Source of the DNA: Thalassospira xianhensis MCCC 1A02616 | GTDB lineage: Bacteria; Pseudomonadota; Alphaproteobacteria; Rhodospirillales; Thalassospiraceae | DNA: 64,000 nt | Direction: 5' to 3' | Assembly: GCF_003326475.1 (NCBI RefSeq) | Contig: NZ_JPWA01000007.1 | Coordinates: forward strand, 62,001-126,000 | Shown here: positions 28,329-35,989 of the stretch, one piece after another | How positions within the stretch are numbered: position 1 is the stretch's first letter | Layout of the letters: each line of letters opens with the position of its first letter | Notes under the pieces: model-generated | The model's database searches: none | What the model saw: the letters and a program-made list of their open reading frames with translations, nothing else | What the model was told of the DNA's origin: nothing | Program-made: the position numbers and the translations under genes

Positions 28329-29504
28329 ATGCTGTTACTGACCAATGGATCGGTGCGTCTGCTGTTTATTGCTCAGGCGCTTTACTGGTCCTGTTCGCTG
28401 ATCGGGATAACCCTGACATCATTGATCGGGATTGATCTGGCCCCTGTGCCGGGATTGGCGACCCTGCCATTGGCGTTATTGTTGCTGGGGAACCTCGCCT
28501 GTGTGCATCCGCTGGCGATGATGATGCAGCATTATGGCAGGCGGACCGGATTGTTTCTGGGCGCGATCAGCGGGGTTCTTGGCGGTGCCGTGGTGGCCGC
28601 CGGGGTTTATCAGGCGGAATTTTTGTTGGTGTGTCTGGGGACGTTTTTGATTGGCGGATATCAGGCATCGGCAATGTATTACCGGTATGCCGCATTGGAA
28701 GCGGTCCGGGATGATCAGAAGGGTCGTGCGGCCGCCTTGGTGGTGGGGGGCGGTGTTCTGGCGGCCCTGATTGCGCCCGAAATTGCAAGCCATACCCGCA
28801 ATATGGTGGCGATCCCGTTTGCCGGATCGTATCTCGCACTTGCCGGGTTGGCAGCAATCGCGGCTCTTATCATGTTGATGTTGCGTGATGGTGGGGTTCC
28901 GGCAAAAACGCGCACCGGTGGTGCGGTGTTACTGGAACTGTTAAGTCGTCCGAGGTTGCGCGGGGCAATCGCGGTCGGTGCCGCCGGGCACGGCATCATG
29001 ATTCTTGTCATGACGGCGACGCCACTTGCGATGAAGTTTTGCGGGTTTGATGTGGATACGGCGGCGAATGTCATTCGCTGGCACATTATCGGCATGTTTT
29101 TACCGGCCTTTGTTGCCGGACCGATGATTGACCGGTTTGGTGCGCGCTTGATGGCAATGGTCGGCGCGCTGGCGTTGGTGTTCAGTGTGGCCTTTGCCGT
29201 GTCGGGGATCAGTTTTTCGGCATTCCTGATCAGTTCGTTCCTGTTGGGGATTGGTTGGAACCTGATGTTGCTGGCGGGGACGACGCTTTTGGGCGAGGGG
29301 CATGATGCATCGGAACGCGGCCATGCGCAAAGCCTGATGGAACTTGGCAACAGTATTACCGGGACGGCGGCATCGCTGGTGGCAGGTGCGCTGATTGCCG
29401 GAGCCGGGTGGAACATTATCAATTTCGGGGTTCTGCCAGTATTGGTGATGGCGATGGTACTGATGTGGCTTGGCGGGCGGCAGGCGGTGACGCAGCGGGC
29501 ATAG
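28329..29504 (+). CDS. MFS transporter
   Basis: 391-residue membrane protein with about twelve spans. Typical features: HYGRRTGLFLGAISG in loop 2-3, a GGYQASAMYYRYAALEAV stretch, and IDRFGARLMAMVGA in loop 8-9. The substrate cannot be told. GGAG lies eight bases before ATG 28329. It follows the GlxA-type regulator closely on the same strand, so the two probably work together. Confidence 0.85.
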   Translation: MLLLTNGSVRLLFIAQALYWSCSLIGITLTSLIGIDLAPVPGLATLPLALLLLGNLACVHPLAMMMQHYGRRTGLFLGAISGVLGGAVVAAGVYQAEFLLVCLGTFLIGGYQASAMYYRYAALEAVRDDQKGRAAALVVGGGVLAALIAPEIASHTRNMVAIPFAGSYLALAGLAAIAALIMLMLRDGGVPAKTRTGGAVLLELLSRPRLRGAIAVGAAGHGIMILVMTATPLAMKFCGFDVDTAANVIRWHIIGMFLPAFVAGPMIDRFGARLMAMVGALALVFSVAFAVSGISFSAFLISSFLLGIGWNLMLLAGTTLLGEGHDASERGHAQSLMELGNSITGTAASLVAGALIAGAGWNIINFGVLPVLVMAMVLMWLGGRQAVTQRA

Positions 29505-29516
29505 GACGGATAAAGA

Positions 29517-29542
29517 AACCGCCGGTCAATAGACCGGCGGTT
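29517..29542 (+). terminator. Hairpin after the MFS gene
   Basis: AACCGCCGGTC and GACCGGCGGTT pair perfectly over 11 bp around AATA. There is no T-run after it on the plus strand, so termination may be partial. Confidence 0.6.
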
Positions 29543-29634
29543 CGAGTTGCAGGGCGAACGGGGAGTTTCGCCCCGGCGCGATCTCGTTTCGCGTGGTATT
29601 GCGGGCGGGATGAACCGACCGCGATCCGGGCAAT

Positions 29635-29658
29635 AAAAAACCGGCCATCAGGCCGGTT
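29635..29658 (-). terminator. Terminator overlapping the stop of the 73-residue gene
   Basis: On the minus strand AACCGGCC-TGAT-GGCCGGTT is followed by TTTT. The loop contains the stop codon of the small gene, so stop and terminator are fused. Confidence 0.8.
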
Positions 29659-29869
29659 GGGCATTTAATGTCGGGCTGTTGGCCGCGACGAATTCCTTGA
29701 TCTTCTGCAGAACAAATTCGCGTGATGAATTTTCACGGGTGCGAAACAGGACTTCGCGGTCGTGAATGACAAGGCCAAGATAGACCGGATTATTGTGGCC
29801 TTCCTTGCTGAGTTTCAGGGCGCGAAGGGTATGACCGAGGTCATCCGTGCTCTGATAAACGGTACGCAT
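29648..29869 (-). CDS. Small protein of unknown function
   Basis: 73 residues (MRTVYQSTDDLGHTLRALKL...). No family recognised, no signal peptide, no membrane span. A ribosome-binding AGG about ten bases upstream and a strong terminator fused to its stop codon support a real gene. The pattern PVYLGLVIHDREVLFRTR suggests a small alpha/beta fold. Nothing in the context points to a job. Confidence 0.65.
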   Translation of the reverse strand: MRTVYQSTDDLGHTLRALKLSKEGHNNPVYLGLVIHDREVLFRTRENSSREFVLQKIKEFVAANSPTLNAQPA

Positions 29870-30012
29870 GATGCTTTAACCTGCTTTCTGTCTCGAACGG
29901 GCTCAAACGGGAAAAAGAAACTTACACAGCTCTTATGACAGCCAAGTTTTTCGCTGCGATGACAGCAATATGATGGTTTGGAGACTCTTTTGGTCCTCAA
30001 CCAGAAAAGGTA

Positions 30013-30156
30013 ATGGCAAAGCCCTTCAAAAAGCTGGTGGTTTCATTCACCGGATTTGATAAAAGAAAACGGGCAGGACGCCTGTTTCCGGCATTGACAT
30101 GGGCTGATGCGATGTTTAAGAAAGGCGTCGTTCCGCACGGAACACCAAAGAGATAA
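30013..30156 (+). CDS. Possible 47-residue basic small protein just before tRNA-Ser
   Basis: Reading frame starting MAKPFKKLVVSFTGF and ending VPHGTPKR, with an AAAAGG two bases before the ATG. The stop codon ends at the base before the tRNA. The product is strongly basic. Third-position GC is lower than in neighbouring genes, and the likely tRNA promoter lies inside the frame, so this may be chance. Confidence 0.25.
   Translation: MAKPFKKLVVSFTGFDKRKRAGRLFPALTWADAMFKKGVVPHGTPKR
30094..30122 (+). promoter_or_regulatory. Likely tRNA-Ser promoter
   Basis: A consensus -35 box TTGACA (30094-30099) is followed after 17 bp by TAAGAA (30117-30122), a weak -10. Transcription would begin about 27 nt before the mature tRNA. 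Confidence 0.45.
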
Positions 30157-30249
30157 GGGCAAGTGGCCGAGTGGCTGAAGGCGCTCCCCTGCTAAGGGAG
30201 TATGGGGTCAAAAGCCCCATCGAGGGTTCGAATCCCTCCTTGTCCGCCA
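30157..30249 (+). tRNA. tRNA-Ser (anticodon GCU)
   Basis: 93 nt including an encoded CCA. Acceptor arms GGGCAAG and CTTGTCC pair with one G-U; anticodon GCT lies at 30191-30193 within CTCCCCTGCTAAGGGAG; the T-loop is GGTTCGAATCC. The long variable arm (GGGGTCAAAAGCCCC) is the class II mark of serine tRNA. It reads AGC/AGU codons. Confidence 0.97.
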
Positions 30250-30255
30250 CTGATC

Positions 30256-30284
30256 AAAGCACCCCAAAAGGGTGCTTTTTTCTT
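30256..30284 (+). terminator. Terminator after tRNA-Ser
   Basis: AGCACCC and GGGTGCT pair around CAAAA, followed by TTTTTTCTTTT. Confidence 0.9.
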
Positions 30285-30398
30285 TTGAGGCGGGAATAAA
30301 ACAATCATTTCAGACGTTATCGTAACAGGCGGGGTCGCCAATGGCGTTCTCGAACATCATCTATGATGGATCAGCTTTAATAATCCGACGAGGTTGCG

Positions 30399-30872
30399 AT
30401 GATGTATTTCGATCAGTTCAAGTCCATCGCCAAACCATTGTTACTTGCGGGTTCGACCTTGCTGGCAGTGATGGTTCTGACAGCAACGGCGGCTGCGAGC
30501 AAACCGGCTGCTGCGCCAGTTTATGAAATCGCGCAATCGGGCGGTTTTAGCCAAGAAGAACGGCGCATCATTTATGACGTGCTTGATGCGGTTGACCGCA
30601 ATATTGGCGATGACGAAAATCGAGGCAAAGGTGGCAAGAACAAGGGTAACGGCAAAGGAAAAGACGGATTGCCACCCGGTATTGCCATGAAGCTTGAGCG
30701 CGGCGGCACCTTGCCCCCGGGGATTGCCAAACGCGACCTTCCGGCAGATTTACGATCACGCCTGCCGTATCGTTCGGATGCCATTCGACAGATTGTCGGT
30801 AGTGATGTGGTCCTGATTGAAAAGGGAACCGATATCATCCTTGATGTGATCCGCGACGTTGTGCGCGACTAG
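30399..30872 (+). CDS. CigR-like secreted protein
   Basis: 157 residues. The N-terminus has a signal-type hydrophobic stretch (PLLLAGSTLLAVMVLTATAAA). A Gly/Lys/Asn-rich low-complexity region follows (GKGGKNKGNGKGKDG), then the repeated pattern LPPGIAMKLERGGTLPPGIAKRDLP and a C-terminal unit (IVGSDVVLIEKGTDIILDVIRDVV). This matches what I recall of the CigR family (a Salmonella anti-virulence protein) and related RcnB-like proteins. The protein is probably exported. GAGG lies just before ATG 30399; ATG 30402 is possible. Its own terminator follows. Confidence 0.7.
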   Translation: MMYFDQFKSIAKPLLLAGSTLLAVMVLTATAAASKPAAAPVYEIAQSGGFSQEERRIIYDVLDAVDRNIGDDENRGKGGKNKGNGKGKDGLPPGIAMKLERGGTLPPGIAKRDLPADLRSRLPYRSDAIRQIVGSDVVLIEKGTDIILDVIRDVVRD

Positions 30873-30895
30873 CATCGGATGTGATATGGATAAAG

Positions 30896-30928
30896 AAAAA
30901 CGCGGTGAAAATCTCACCGCGTTTTTTT
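30896..30928. terminator. Bidirectional terminator
   Basis: AAAAACGCGGTGA and TCACCGCGTTTTTTT form a strong hairpin serving the CigR-like gene (plus) and the RAM-domain gene (minus). Confidence 0.93.
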
Positions 30929-30950
30929 GTTTGCGCCTGTGGTTCTATGA

Positions 30951-31193
30951 TCAGGTGAAGGCGTTGAAGGTGATGATCGTCTGCGTATCCTTGATATGGG
31001 GCAGCAGGTGGATTTTTTCGTTCACATAGCGCCCGATATCCTGACCGTCTTCGATATAGACCTTTACCAGCAATTCAAACGGTCCCGAAATCGAATAGAC
31101 TTCCGATACACCTTCGATTTCCTCGACCAGTGCTGTGGCAACGTCATAGGCTTTGCCCAGATCGCATTTCACGAAAATGAAAAAGGGATGCAT
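30951..31193 (-). CDS. Stand-alone Lrp/AsnC ligand-binding (RAM) domain protein
   Basis: 80 residues that match only the C-terminal effector domain of Lrp/AsnC regulators (FFIFVKCDLGKAYDVATALVEEIEGVSEVYSISGPFELLVKVY). There is no DNA-binding part. Such single-domain proteins bind amino acids and can mix with full-length Lrp proteins. No obvious partner is next to it; the RpiR gene upstream is on the same strand, 97 bp away. Confidence 0.85.
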   Translation of the reverse strand: MHPFFIFVKCDLGKAYDVATALVEEIEGVSEVYSISGPFELLVKVYIEDGQDIGRYVNEKIHLLPHIKDTQTIITFNAFT

Positions 31194-31290
31194 CGGTGCA
31201 GCTCCGGTATTTGGGGATAAAAATTATGCCCCAAGCTATCGCGGTGCGGCGGTGGTTTCAATCATTACTGCGGGCAACGCACGCGGCGTA

Positions 31291-32172
31291 CTAAGATTGC
31301 GGCGCGCGACGCAGGATTTCCAGATGCTTGATGCGCGCGCGCACCTGTTCGGGGTTATGTTGACCGACCCCTTCAAGCAGGGTTTCCAGCATGACCATGC
31401 TGGCAGCCGAGCTATCCCACGTCGTGCCGGTTTCGATGCGGACCGGAAAAACATGGCGGGCGAATTGTGCAATCGGGCTGAGCCATTGGTCCGTGAACAG
31501 AATGATTTTGGCATCCTGTCTGGAAGCGGCTTCGGCAAATGCGATGACATCGGCCTGATAACGCCGGACATCAAAGACCAGCAGAACATCGCGTTTGCCG
31601 ATATCCAGAAGGTCTTCGGCCCATTTGGCGCTTTGGCCCGAGACGCGGCGCACATGGCTTCGCATGGTGCGCAGATGTTCATAGGCATAAACCGCAAGGG
31701 CGGATGTAAACCGCCCGCCCAGCAGATAAACCGATCCCTTGCAATCACCGATCAGCTCAATCGCGCTTTGCAGTTCGGCCGGGTTGATATTGGCAAGGCT
31801 TGTGCGGATGTTGCTGATGGTTGCTTCGGTCATTTCATGAAGCAATTCGCCCATTGGATGGCCGGAATGATTGCGCGAACGGGGCAGGCTGCTTCGGGTT
31901 AGGGGCGATTGCAGGCGGGCTTCGAGTTCACCGCGCAGGCGCGCCTGCATATCGGGATAGCTGTCAAAGCCGATCTTGCTGGCAAAGCGCAGCACCGTCG
32001 GGGCGGAAACGCCACACCGTTCGGCAAAGGTCGCCACGGTTTCAAGCCCGGCCATTGGATAGTTGCCAAGCAGGGCCTGCGCCAGCTTGCGTTCCGATGC
32101 GGTCAGTGTATCGGCTTTTTGCGTGATCTGTTCGGCGACTGTCGGTTTCGTTGCCTGCTGCTTCGCATCCAA
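31291..32172 (-). CDS. RpiR/MurR-family transcriptional regulator
   Basis: 293 residues. N-terminal RpiR helix-turn-helix (LTASERKLAQALLGNYPMAGLETVATFAERCGVSAPTVLRFASKIGFDSYPDMQARLR) and a C-terminal SIS domain (GSVYLLGGRFTSALAVYAYEHL, DVLLVFDVRRYQADVIAFAEAASRQDAKIILFTD). SIS domains in this family usually bind phosphosugars, yet the neighbours point to an amine or amino alcohol. Divergent from the TRAP genes, with two palindromes in between. It probably controls the whole 32.7-40.9 kb cluster. Confidence 0.9.
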   Translation of the reverse strand: MDAKQQATKPTVAEQITQKADTLTASERKLAQALLGNYPMAGLETVATFAERCGVSAPTVLRFASKIGFDSYPDMQARLRGELEARLQSPLTRSSLPRSRNHSGHPMGELLHEMTEATISNIRTSLANINPAELQSAIELIGDCKGSVYLLGGRFTSALAVYAYEHLRTMRSHVRRVSGQSAKWAEDLLDIGKRDVLLVFDVRRYQADVIAFAEAASRQDAKIILFTDQWLSPIAQFARHVFPVRIETGTTWDSSAASMVMLETLLEGVGQHNPEQVRARIKHLEILRRAPQS

Positions 32173-32284
32173 AGGCGATATTTCCCCGGTTATGCCATTC
32201 GCACGGAATGGCCAAACACCCGCAAAGTGCGCTTATGCATTGTTCGGGCGCGGTTTACCTTGTCTGACCTACAAATACAATGAT

Positions 32285-32300
32285 TGTAACGAATTTTACA
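32285..32300. promoter_or_regulatory. Candidate RpiR operator, site A
   Basis: TGTAACGAATTTTACA: palindrome with 5 of 6 arm positions matching; with one base added on each side the arms are ATTGTAA/TTACAAT. It is 50 bp from site B. Confidence 0.6.
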
Positions 32301-32334
32301 ATATTTGATATTCTTGTCATCAAAATTGAAATCA

Positions 32335-32350
32335 TGTAACGTTCGTTACA
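32335..32350. promoter_or_regulatory. Candidate RpiR operator, site B
   Basis: TGTAACGTTCGTTACA: perfect 7-bp arms around TT. Same outline as site A, 50 bp away, or close to five helical turns. Confidence 0.65.
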
Positions 32351-32674
32351 GAAGGGATAAAACCCGTGCCGCGAAAAGCGGTGCAACAATTCAACGGCTT
32401 GGCAAAAGTCGGTCGCCCGGGAGGCGGTTCATCACACGGTACGGCCTTGTAAAAGGTGGTGCAGACAAGGGGATGCAATATGGGTTGTCAGGGCTGCGAA
32501 TACTTCCATCCAGATTTGGTGTCGATGTTGAACCTGCCGGGTTTTTCCGGGCGGTAAGGCATTTCGTATCACCGTTCGCATCCATCGGATGTGAACGGGT
32601 GGGATCATATTTGCAAATGACAAACCAACCGCTGTTGCGACCGATAAAACAGGGAGATGTTGGGGTGGCGTTAG

Positions 32675-33184
32675 ATGCCTGAATTTATCAAGACCTACGT
32701 CAGATGGGTCGATTGCGTGAACCGGATCATCGGCCGGTTTGCGATGTATCTGATCTTTGCGATGCTTGCGGTGCTTTTGTATTCCGCTGCGACCAAGCTG
32801 ATGGAATTTCCGGCCCTTTGGACGCTGGAAACCGCGCAGTTCCTGATGGTGTCCTATTTCCTGCTGGGCGGGGGATATTCCATGCAGCTGGACTCGCACG
32901 TTCGGATGGATTTGCTGTATGGCGCTTTGTCGCCGCGCAAACAGGCCGGGCTTGATGCGATCACGATCCTGTTTCTGATCTTTTATCTGGCATTTCTGCT
33001 GTATGGCGGCGTGTCGTCGACCGCCTATGCGTTCGAGTATGGCGAAACCAGCTATTCCGCGTGGTCACCGCCGATGTCGCCGATCAAGGCGATCATGACA
33101 TTTGGCGTGTTCATGATGCTGCTGCAGGCAATTGCAACCTTCTTTAAAGATGTGGCAGCCGCCCGCGGGGAGAGCCTTTCATGA
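32675..33184 (+). CDS. TRAP transporter small permease (DctQ-like)
   Basis: 169 residues with four membrane spans. The second half of the family pattern is visible (WTLETAQFLMVSYFLLGGGYSMQLDSHVRMDLLYGAL). It couples with the large permease for sodium-driven uptake of a solute delivered by the periplasmic binding protein. It overlaps the next gene by ATGA. Confidence 0.93.
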   Translation: MPEFIKTYVRWVDCVNRIIGRFAMYLIFAMLAVLLYSAATKLMEFPALWTLETAQFLMVSYFLLGGGYSMQLDSHVRMDLLYGALSPRKQAGLDAITILFLIFYLAFLLYGGVSSTAYAFEYGETSYSAWSPPMSPIKAIMTFGVFMMLLQAIATFFKDVAAARGESLS

Positions 33185-34506
33185 GTTATGAAATGATCGC
33201 TCTTCTGATGTTTTCCACGATGATGCTGATGCTTCTGACCGGGAAACGGGTTTTTGGTGCCATCGGTTTTGTTGCCGTTGTTTTCGCCCTTGGCATGTGG
33301 GGGGATGGCGGTTCTGAAATGGCGTTCAGTGCCGCGATGAAGCTGATGAAGTGGTATCCGCTTCTGACGCTGCCGTTGTTTGTCTATATGGGCTATATGC
33401 TTTCGGAATCCGGTCTGGCCGATGATCTTTACCGGATGTTCCATGTCTGGATGGGGCCGGTTCGCGGTGGCCTTGCCATCGGGACGATTGTTCTGATGGT
33501 CGCGGTGTCGGCCATGAATGGCCTAAGTGTTGCGGGCATGGCGATCGGGGCCAGCATTGCGTTGCCGGAACTTTTGCGGCGTGGCTATGACAAGGTCATG
33601 GTGACCGGGGTTATTCAGGCGGGCAGTTCGCTTGGCATTCTTGTGCCGCCAAGCGTGGTTCTGGTGCTGTATGGCATGATCGCGCGTCAGCCGGTCGGGC
33701 AGCTTTGGCTGGCGGGGGTGTTCCCCGGGCTGCTGATGGCGGGCATGTTCATCATCTATATTGCCATTCGCTGCTGGCTGCAGCCCAGTATGGGCCCGGC
33801 ATTAAGCAAGGAAGAACGCGCGGAAATCACATGGGGCGAGAAGGTTGGCCTGCTGAAAGCCGGGATCGTTCCGCTGTTCATCTTCTTCTCGATGACCGGT
33901 CTGTTCCTGATGGGGATTACGTCGCTTGTTGAAAGTTCGGCCGTAGGGGCGCTTGCCGCGACCCTTGCCGCCTTGTTCAAGCGCCGCCTGTCCCGCGTTG
34001 TCATGGAAGAAACCCTGCGCAAGACACTGTCGATCAGCTGCATGTTCATGTGGATCATTCTGGCAGCACTGGCATTCGGTGCGGTGTTTGACGGGCTGGG
34101 TGCGGTTCGGGCGATTGAAAGCTTCTTTGTCGATCAGATGGGCCTTGGCCCGTGGCAGATCCTGATCATGATGCAGATTTCCTTCATCCTGATGGGCATG
34201 TTCCTTGATGACACCGCGATGCTGGTGATCGTCGCACCGCTTTATGTGCCGCTGGTTGGTGCACTTGGTTTCGATCTGGTCTGGTATGGCGTGCTTTATA
34301 CCATCACCTGTCAGATCGCCTATATGACACCGCCGTTTGGTTACAACCTGTTCCTGATGCGTGCCATGGCCCCGCCAGAGGTAACGTTAAAGGACATCTA
34401 TAAATCCATCACACCGTTTGTGATCATCATGGCGATGGCGCTTGGCATCGTGATGGCGTTCCCGCAGATCGCGCTATGGCTGCCGGAATGGCATTACGCG
34501 CGGTAA
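33181..34506 (+). CDS. TRAP transporter large permease (DctM-like)
   Basis: 441 residues, about twelve spans. Typical stretches: LPLFVYMGYMLSESGLADDLYRM, QAGSSLGILVPPSVVLVLYG and FLDDTAMLVIVAPLYVPLV, with PPFGYNLFLMR near the end. It forms the transport channel with the DctQ-like subunit. Substrate is not visible from sequence; the neighbouring enzymes suggest an amine-bearing compound. Confidence 0.95.
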   Translation: MSYEMIALLMFSTMMLMLLTGKRVFGAIGFVAVVFALGMWGDGGSEMAFSAAMKLMKWYPLLTLPLFVYMGYMLSESGLADDLYRMFHVWMGPVRGGLAIGTIVLMVAVSAMNGLSVAGMAIGASIALPELLRRGYDKVMVTGVIQAGSSLGILVPPSVVLVLYGMIARQPVGQLWLAGVFPGLLMAGMFIIYIAIRCWLQPSMGPALSKEERAEITWGEKVGLLKAGIVPLFIFFSMTGLFLMGITSLVESSAVGALAATLAALFKRRLSRVVMEETLRKTLSISCMFMWIILAALAFGAVFDGLGAVRAIESFFVDQMGLGPWQILIMMQISFILMGMFLDDTAMLVIVAPLYVPLVGALGFDLVWYGVLYTITCQIAYMTPPFGYNLFLMRAMAPPEVTLKDIYKSITPFVIIMAMALGIVMAFPQIALWLPEWHYAR

Positions 34507-34523
34507 GCAAATGAACCCGATAC

Positions 34524-34549
34524 CGGCGGGGTCGCAGAAGGCCCCGCCG
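34524..34549 (+). other. Hairpin between dctM-like and dctP-like genes
   Basis: CGGCGGGG (34524-34531) and CCCCGCCG (34542-34549) pair perfectly over 8 bp. No T-run follows. Such hairpins often let the binding-protein message be more abundant than the permease message. Confidence 0.5.
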
Positions 34550-34675
34550 TTCAAAACAAAATCAATTCAGGGGAGGTTTAAATTTCCAACAAGAGGAGGC
34601 GCTGCCAGACCCGTAAGGCGGGCAGGGCAGCTAATTAATGCGTTAACGAACTTCATCGATCAGGGAGATGATACA

Positions 34676-35728
34676 ATGACGACGAGACGCGACTTTATGA
34701 AGAAAGCCGGTGTTGCAACCGCAGCAGCCGGTACCACGGCGTTTGCCGCACCTTATGTCAAGGCGCAGAACGCCAAGATCACCTGGCGTTTGCAGACCTA
34801 TGCCGGTCCGGCGCTGGGCGAACATGTGATCAAACCGGCGATTGATGCCTTTAACAAGGTCGCCAATGGCGAAATGGAAATCGAACTTTACTATGCCGAT
34901 CAGCTGGTTCCGACCGGCGAGTTGTTCCGTGCCATGCAGCGCGGCACTATTGATGCGGTTCAGTCCGATGATGACTCGATTGCGGCTCCGGTGGATATTT
35001 CGGTCTTTGGCGGCTATTTCCCGTTCGCGACCCGTTACAGCCTTGACGTTCCGGTCCTGTTTGAAGAATACGGCCTGAACGAAATCTGGGACGAAGCATA
35101 TAGCGAAGTCGAAGGTGTCAAATGGCTTTCTGCCGGTTCGTGGGACCCGTGCCATTTTGCAACGGTTGATCCGATCAACAGTCTGGAAGACCTTAAAGGC
35201 AAGCGTGTCTTTACCTTCCCGACGGCGGGTAAATTCCTGTCGCGCTTTGGCGTTGTTCCGGTCACCCTGCCGTGGGAAGACATCGAGGTTGCCGTTCAGA
35301 CCGGCGAGCTTGACGGGATCGCATGGTCGGGCATCACCGAGGATTACACGGTCGGTTGGGCCGATGTGACCAACTACTTCCTGACCAACAACATTTCCGG
35401 TGCATGGTGTGGCTCGTTCTTCGCCAATGAAGAACGCTGGAACGAACTTCCGGAACATCTGAAAGTTCTGTTCAAGCTGTGCATGGACAGCTCGCACTAT
35501 TATCGCCAGCATTGGTACTGGGGTGGTGAAGCCAAACTTCGGACCCAGGGTACGAAGCTGAAGCTGACCTCGATCCCCGATGCGGAATGGGCGACGGTCG
35601 AAGCCGAAGCACATAAGTTCTGGGATGAGATTGCGCAGACCAGCCCGCGTTGCGCGAAGGTCGTGGAGATCTTCAAGCAGTATGCTGCGGTGATGGAAAA
35701 AGCCGGCAAGCCGTATCGTTACAGCTAA
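34676..35728 (+). CDS. TRAP transporter substrate-binding protein (DctP-like)
   Basis: 350 residues. Begins with a twin-arginine signal (MTTRRDFMKKAGVATAAAGTTAFAAP), so it is probably exported folded. The family pattern follows: KITWRLQTYAGPALGEHVIKPAIDAFNK, MEIELYYADQLVPTGELFRAMQRGTIDAV and the ligand-site region GIAWSGITEDYTVGWADVTNYFLT. It resembles the sub-group that binds alpha-keto acids or larger solutes. ATG 34676 has GGGAG eight bases upstream; the open frame upstream is not similar to the family. Confidence 0.93.
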   Translation: MTTRRDFMKKAGVATAAAGTTAFAAPYVKAQNAKITWRLQTYAGPALGEHVIKPAIDAFNKVANGEMEIELYYADQLVPTGELFRAMQRGTIDAVQSDDDSIAAPVDISVFGGYFPFATRYSLDVPVLFEEYGLNEIWDEAYSEVEGVKWLSAGSWDPCHFATVDPINSLEDLKGKRVFTFPTAGKFLSRFGVVPVTLPWEDIEVAVQTGELDGIAWSGITEDYTVGWADVTNYFLTNNISGAWCGSFFANEERWNELPEHLKVLFKLCMDSSHYYRQHWYWGGEAKLRTQGTKLKLTSIPDAEWATVEAEAHKFWDEIAQTSPRCAKVVEIFKQYAAVMEKAGKPYRYS

Positions 35729-35835
35729 GCCCGTCGGGAACGGTCAATTTTGATTGGGCAGGGCAGCAGATGTTTCATTGGGCACCTGCTGCCCTGTAAA
35801 CCGGTATTCTTTTGCATTTATGCGAGTTTTGTCCA

Positions 35836-35851
35836 TGTAATGAATAATACA
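35836..35851. promoter_or_regulatory. Candidate RpiR operator, site C
   Basis: TGTAATGAATAATACA: same outline as sites A and B with 5 of 6 arm positions matching, 49 bp from site D, in front of the glutamine-synthetase-like gene. Confidence 0.5.
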
Positions 35852-35884
35852 AAATGGCAAAATATTTGTTTAAATGTTCAATAT

Positions 35885-35900
35885 TGTAATTTACATTACA
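35885..35900. promoter_or_regulatory. Candidate RpiR operator, site D
   Basis: TGTAATTTACATTACA: perfect 6-bp arms around TTAC, about 90 bp before the start of the glutamine-synthetase-like gene. Confidence 0.6.
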
Positions 35901-35989
35901 GACCAAGACGTCACAAGACGCGAAATATAAACGGGCAGGAACCGGTCAATCCGACACAATAATAAAGCCCAAATCACAGGAGGCCGCCG

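Larger units (their letters stand above)
32173..32674. promoter_or_regulatory. Control region between the RpiR gene and the TRAP operon
   Basis: 502 bp with no supported gene. The RpiR-proximal part holds the two operator-like palindromes listed separately. The remaining 320 bp form a long leader before dctQ in which I see no riboswitch or clear hairpin. Confidence 0.5.

Noticed and set aside
31153-31902. 249-residue plus-strand frame across the RAM and RpiR genes
   Set aside because: Crosses two real genes on the other strand and has no recognisable domain.
32351-32674. Possible riboswitch in the long leader of the TRAP operon
   Set aside because: No stem set or conserved core matching a riboswitch class that I know could be found by eye.
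34643-35614. 323-residue frame opposite the TRAP binding-protein gene
   Set aside because: Shadow of a well supported gene; no start signal or similarity.
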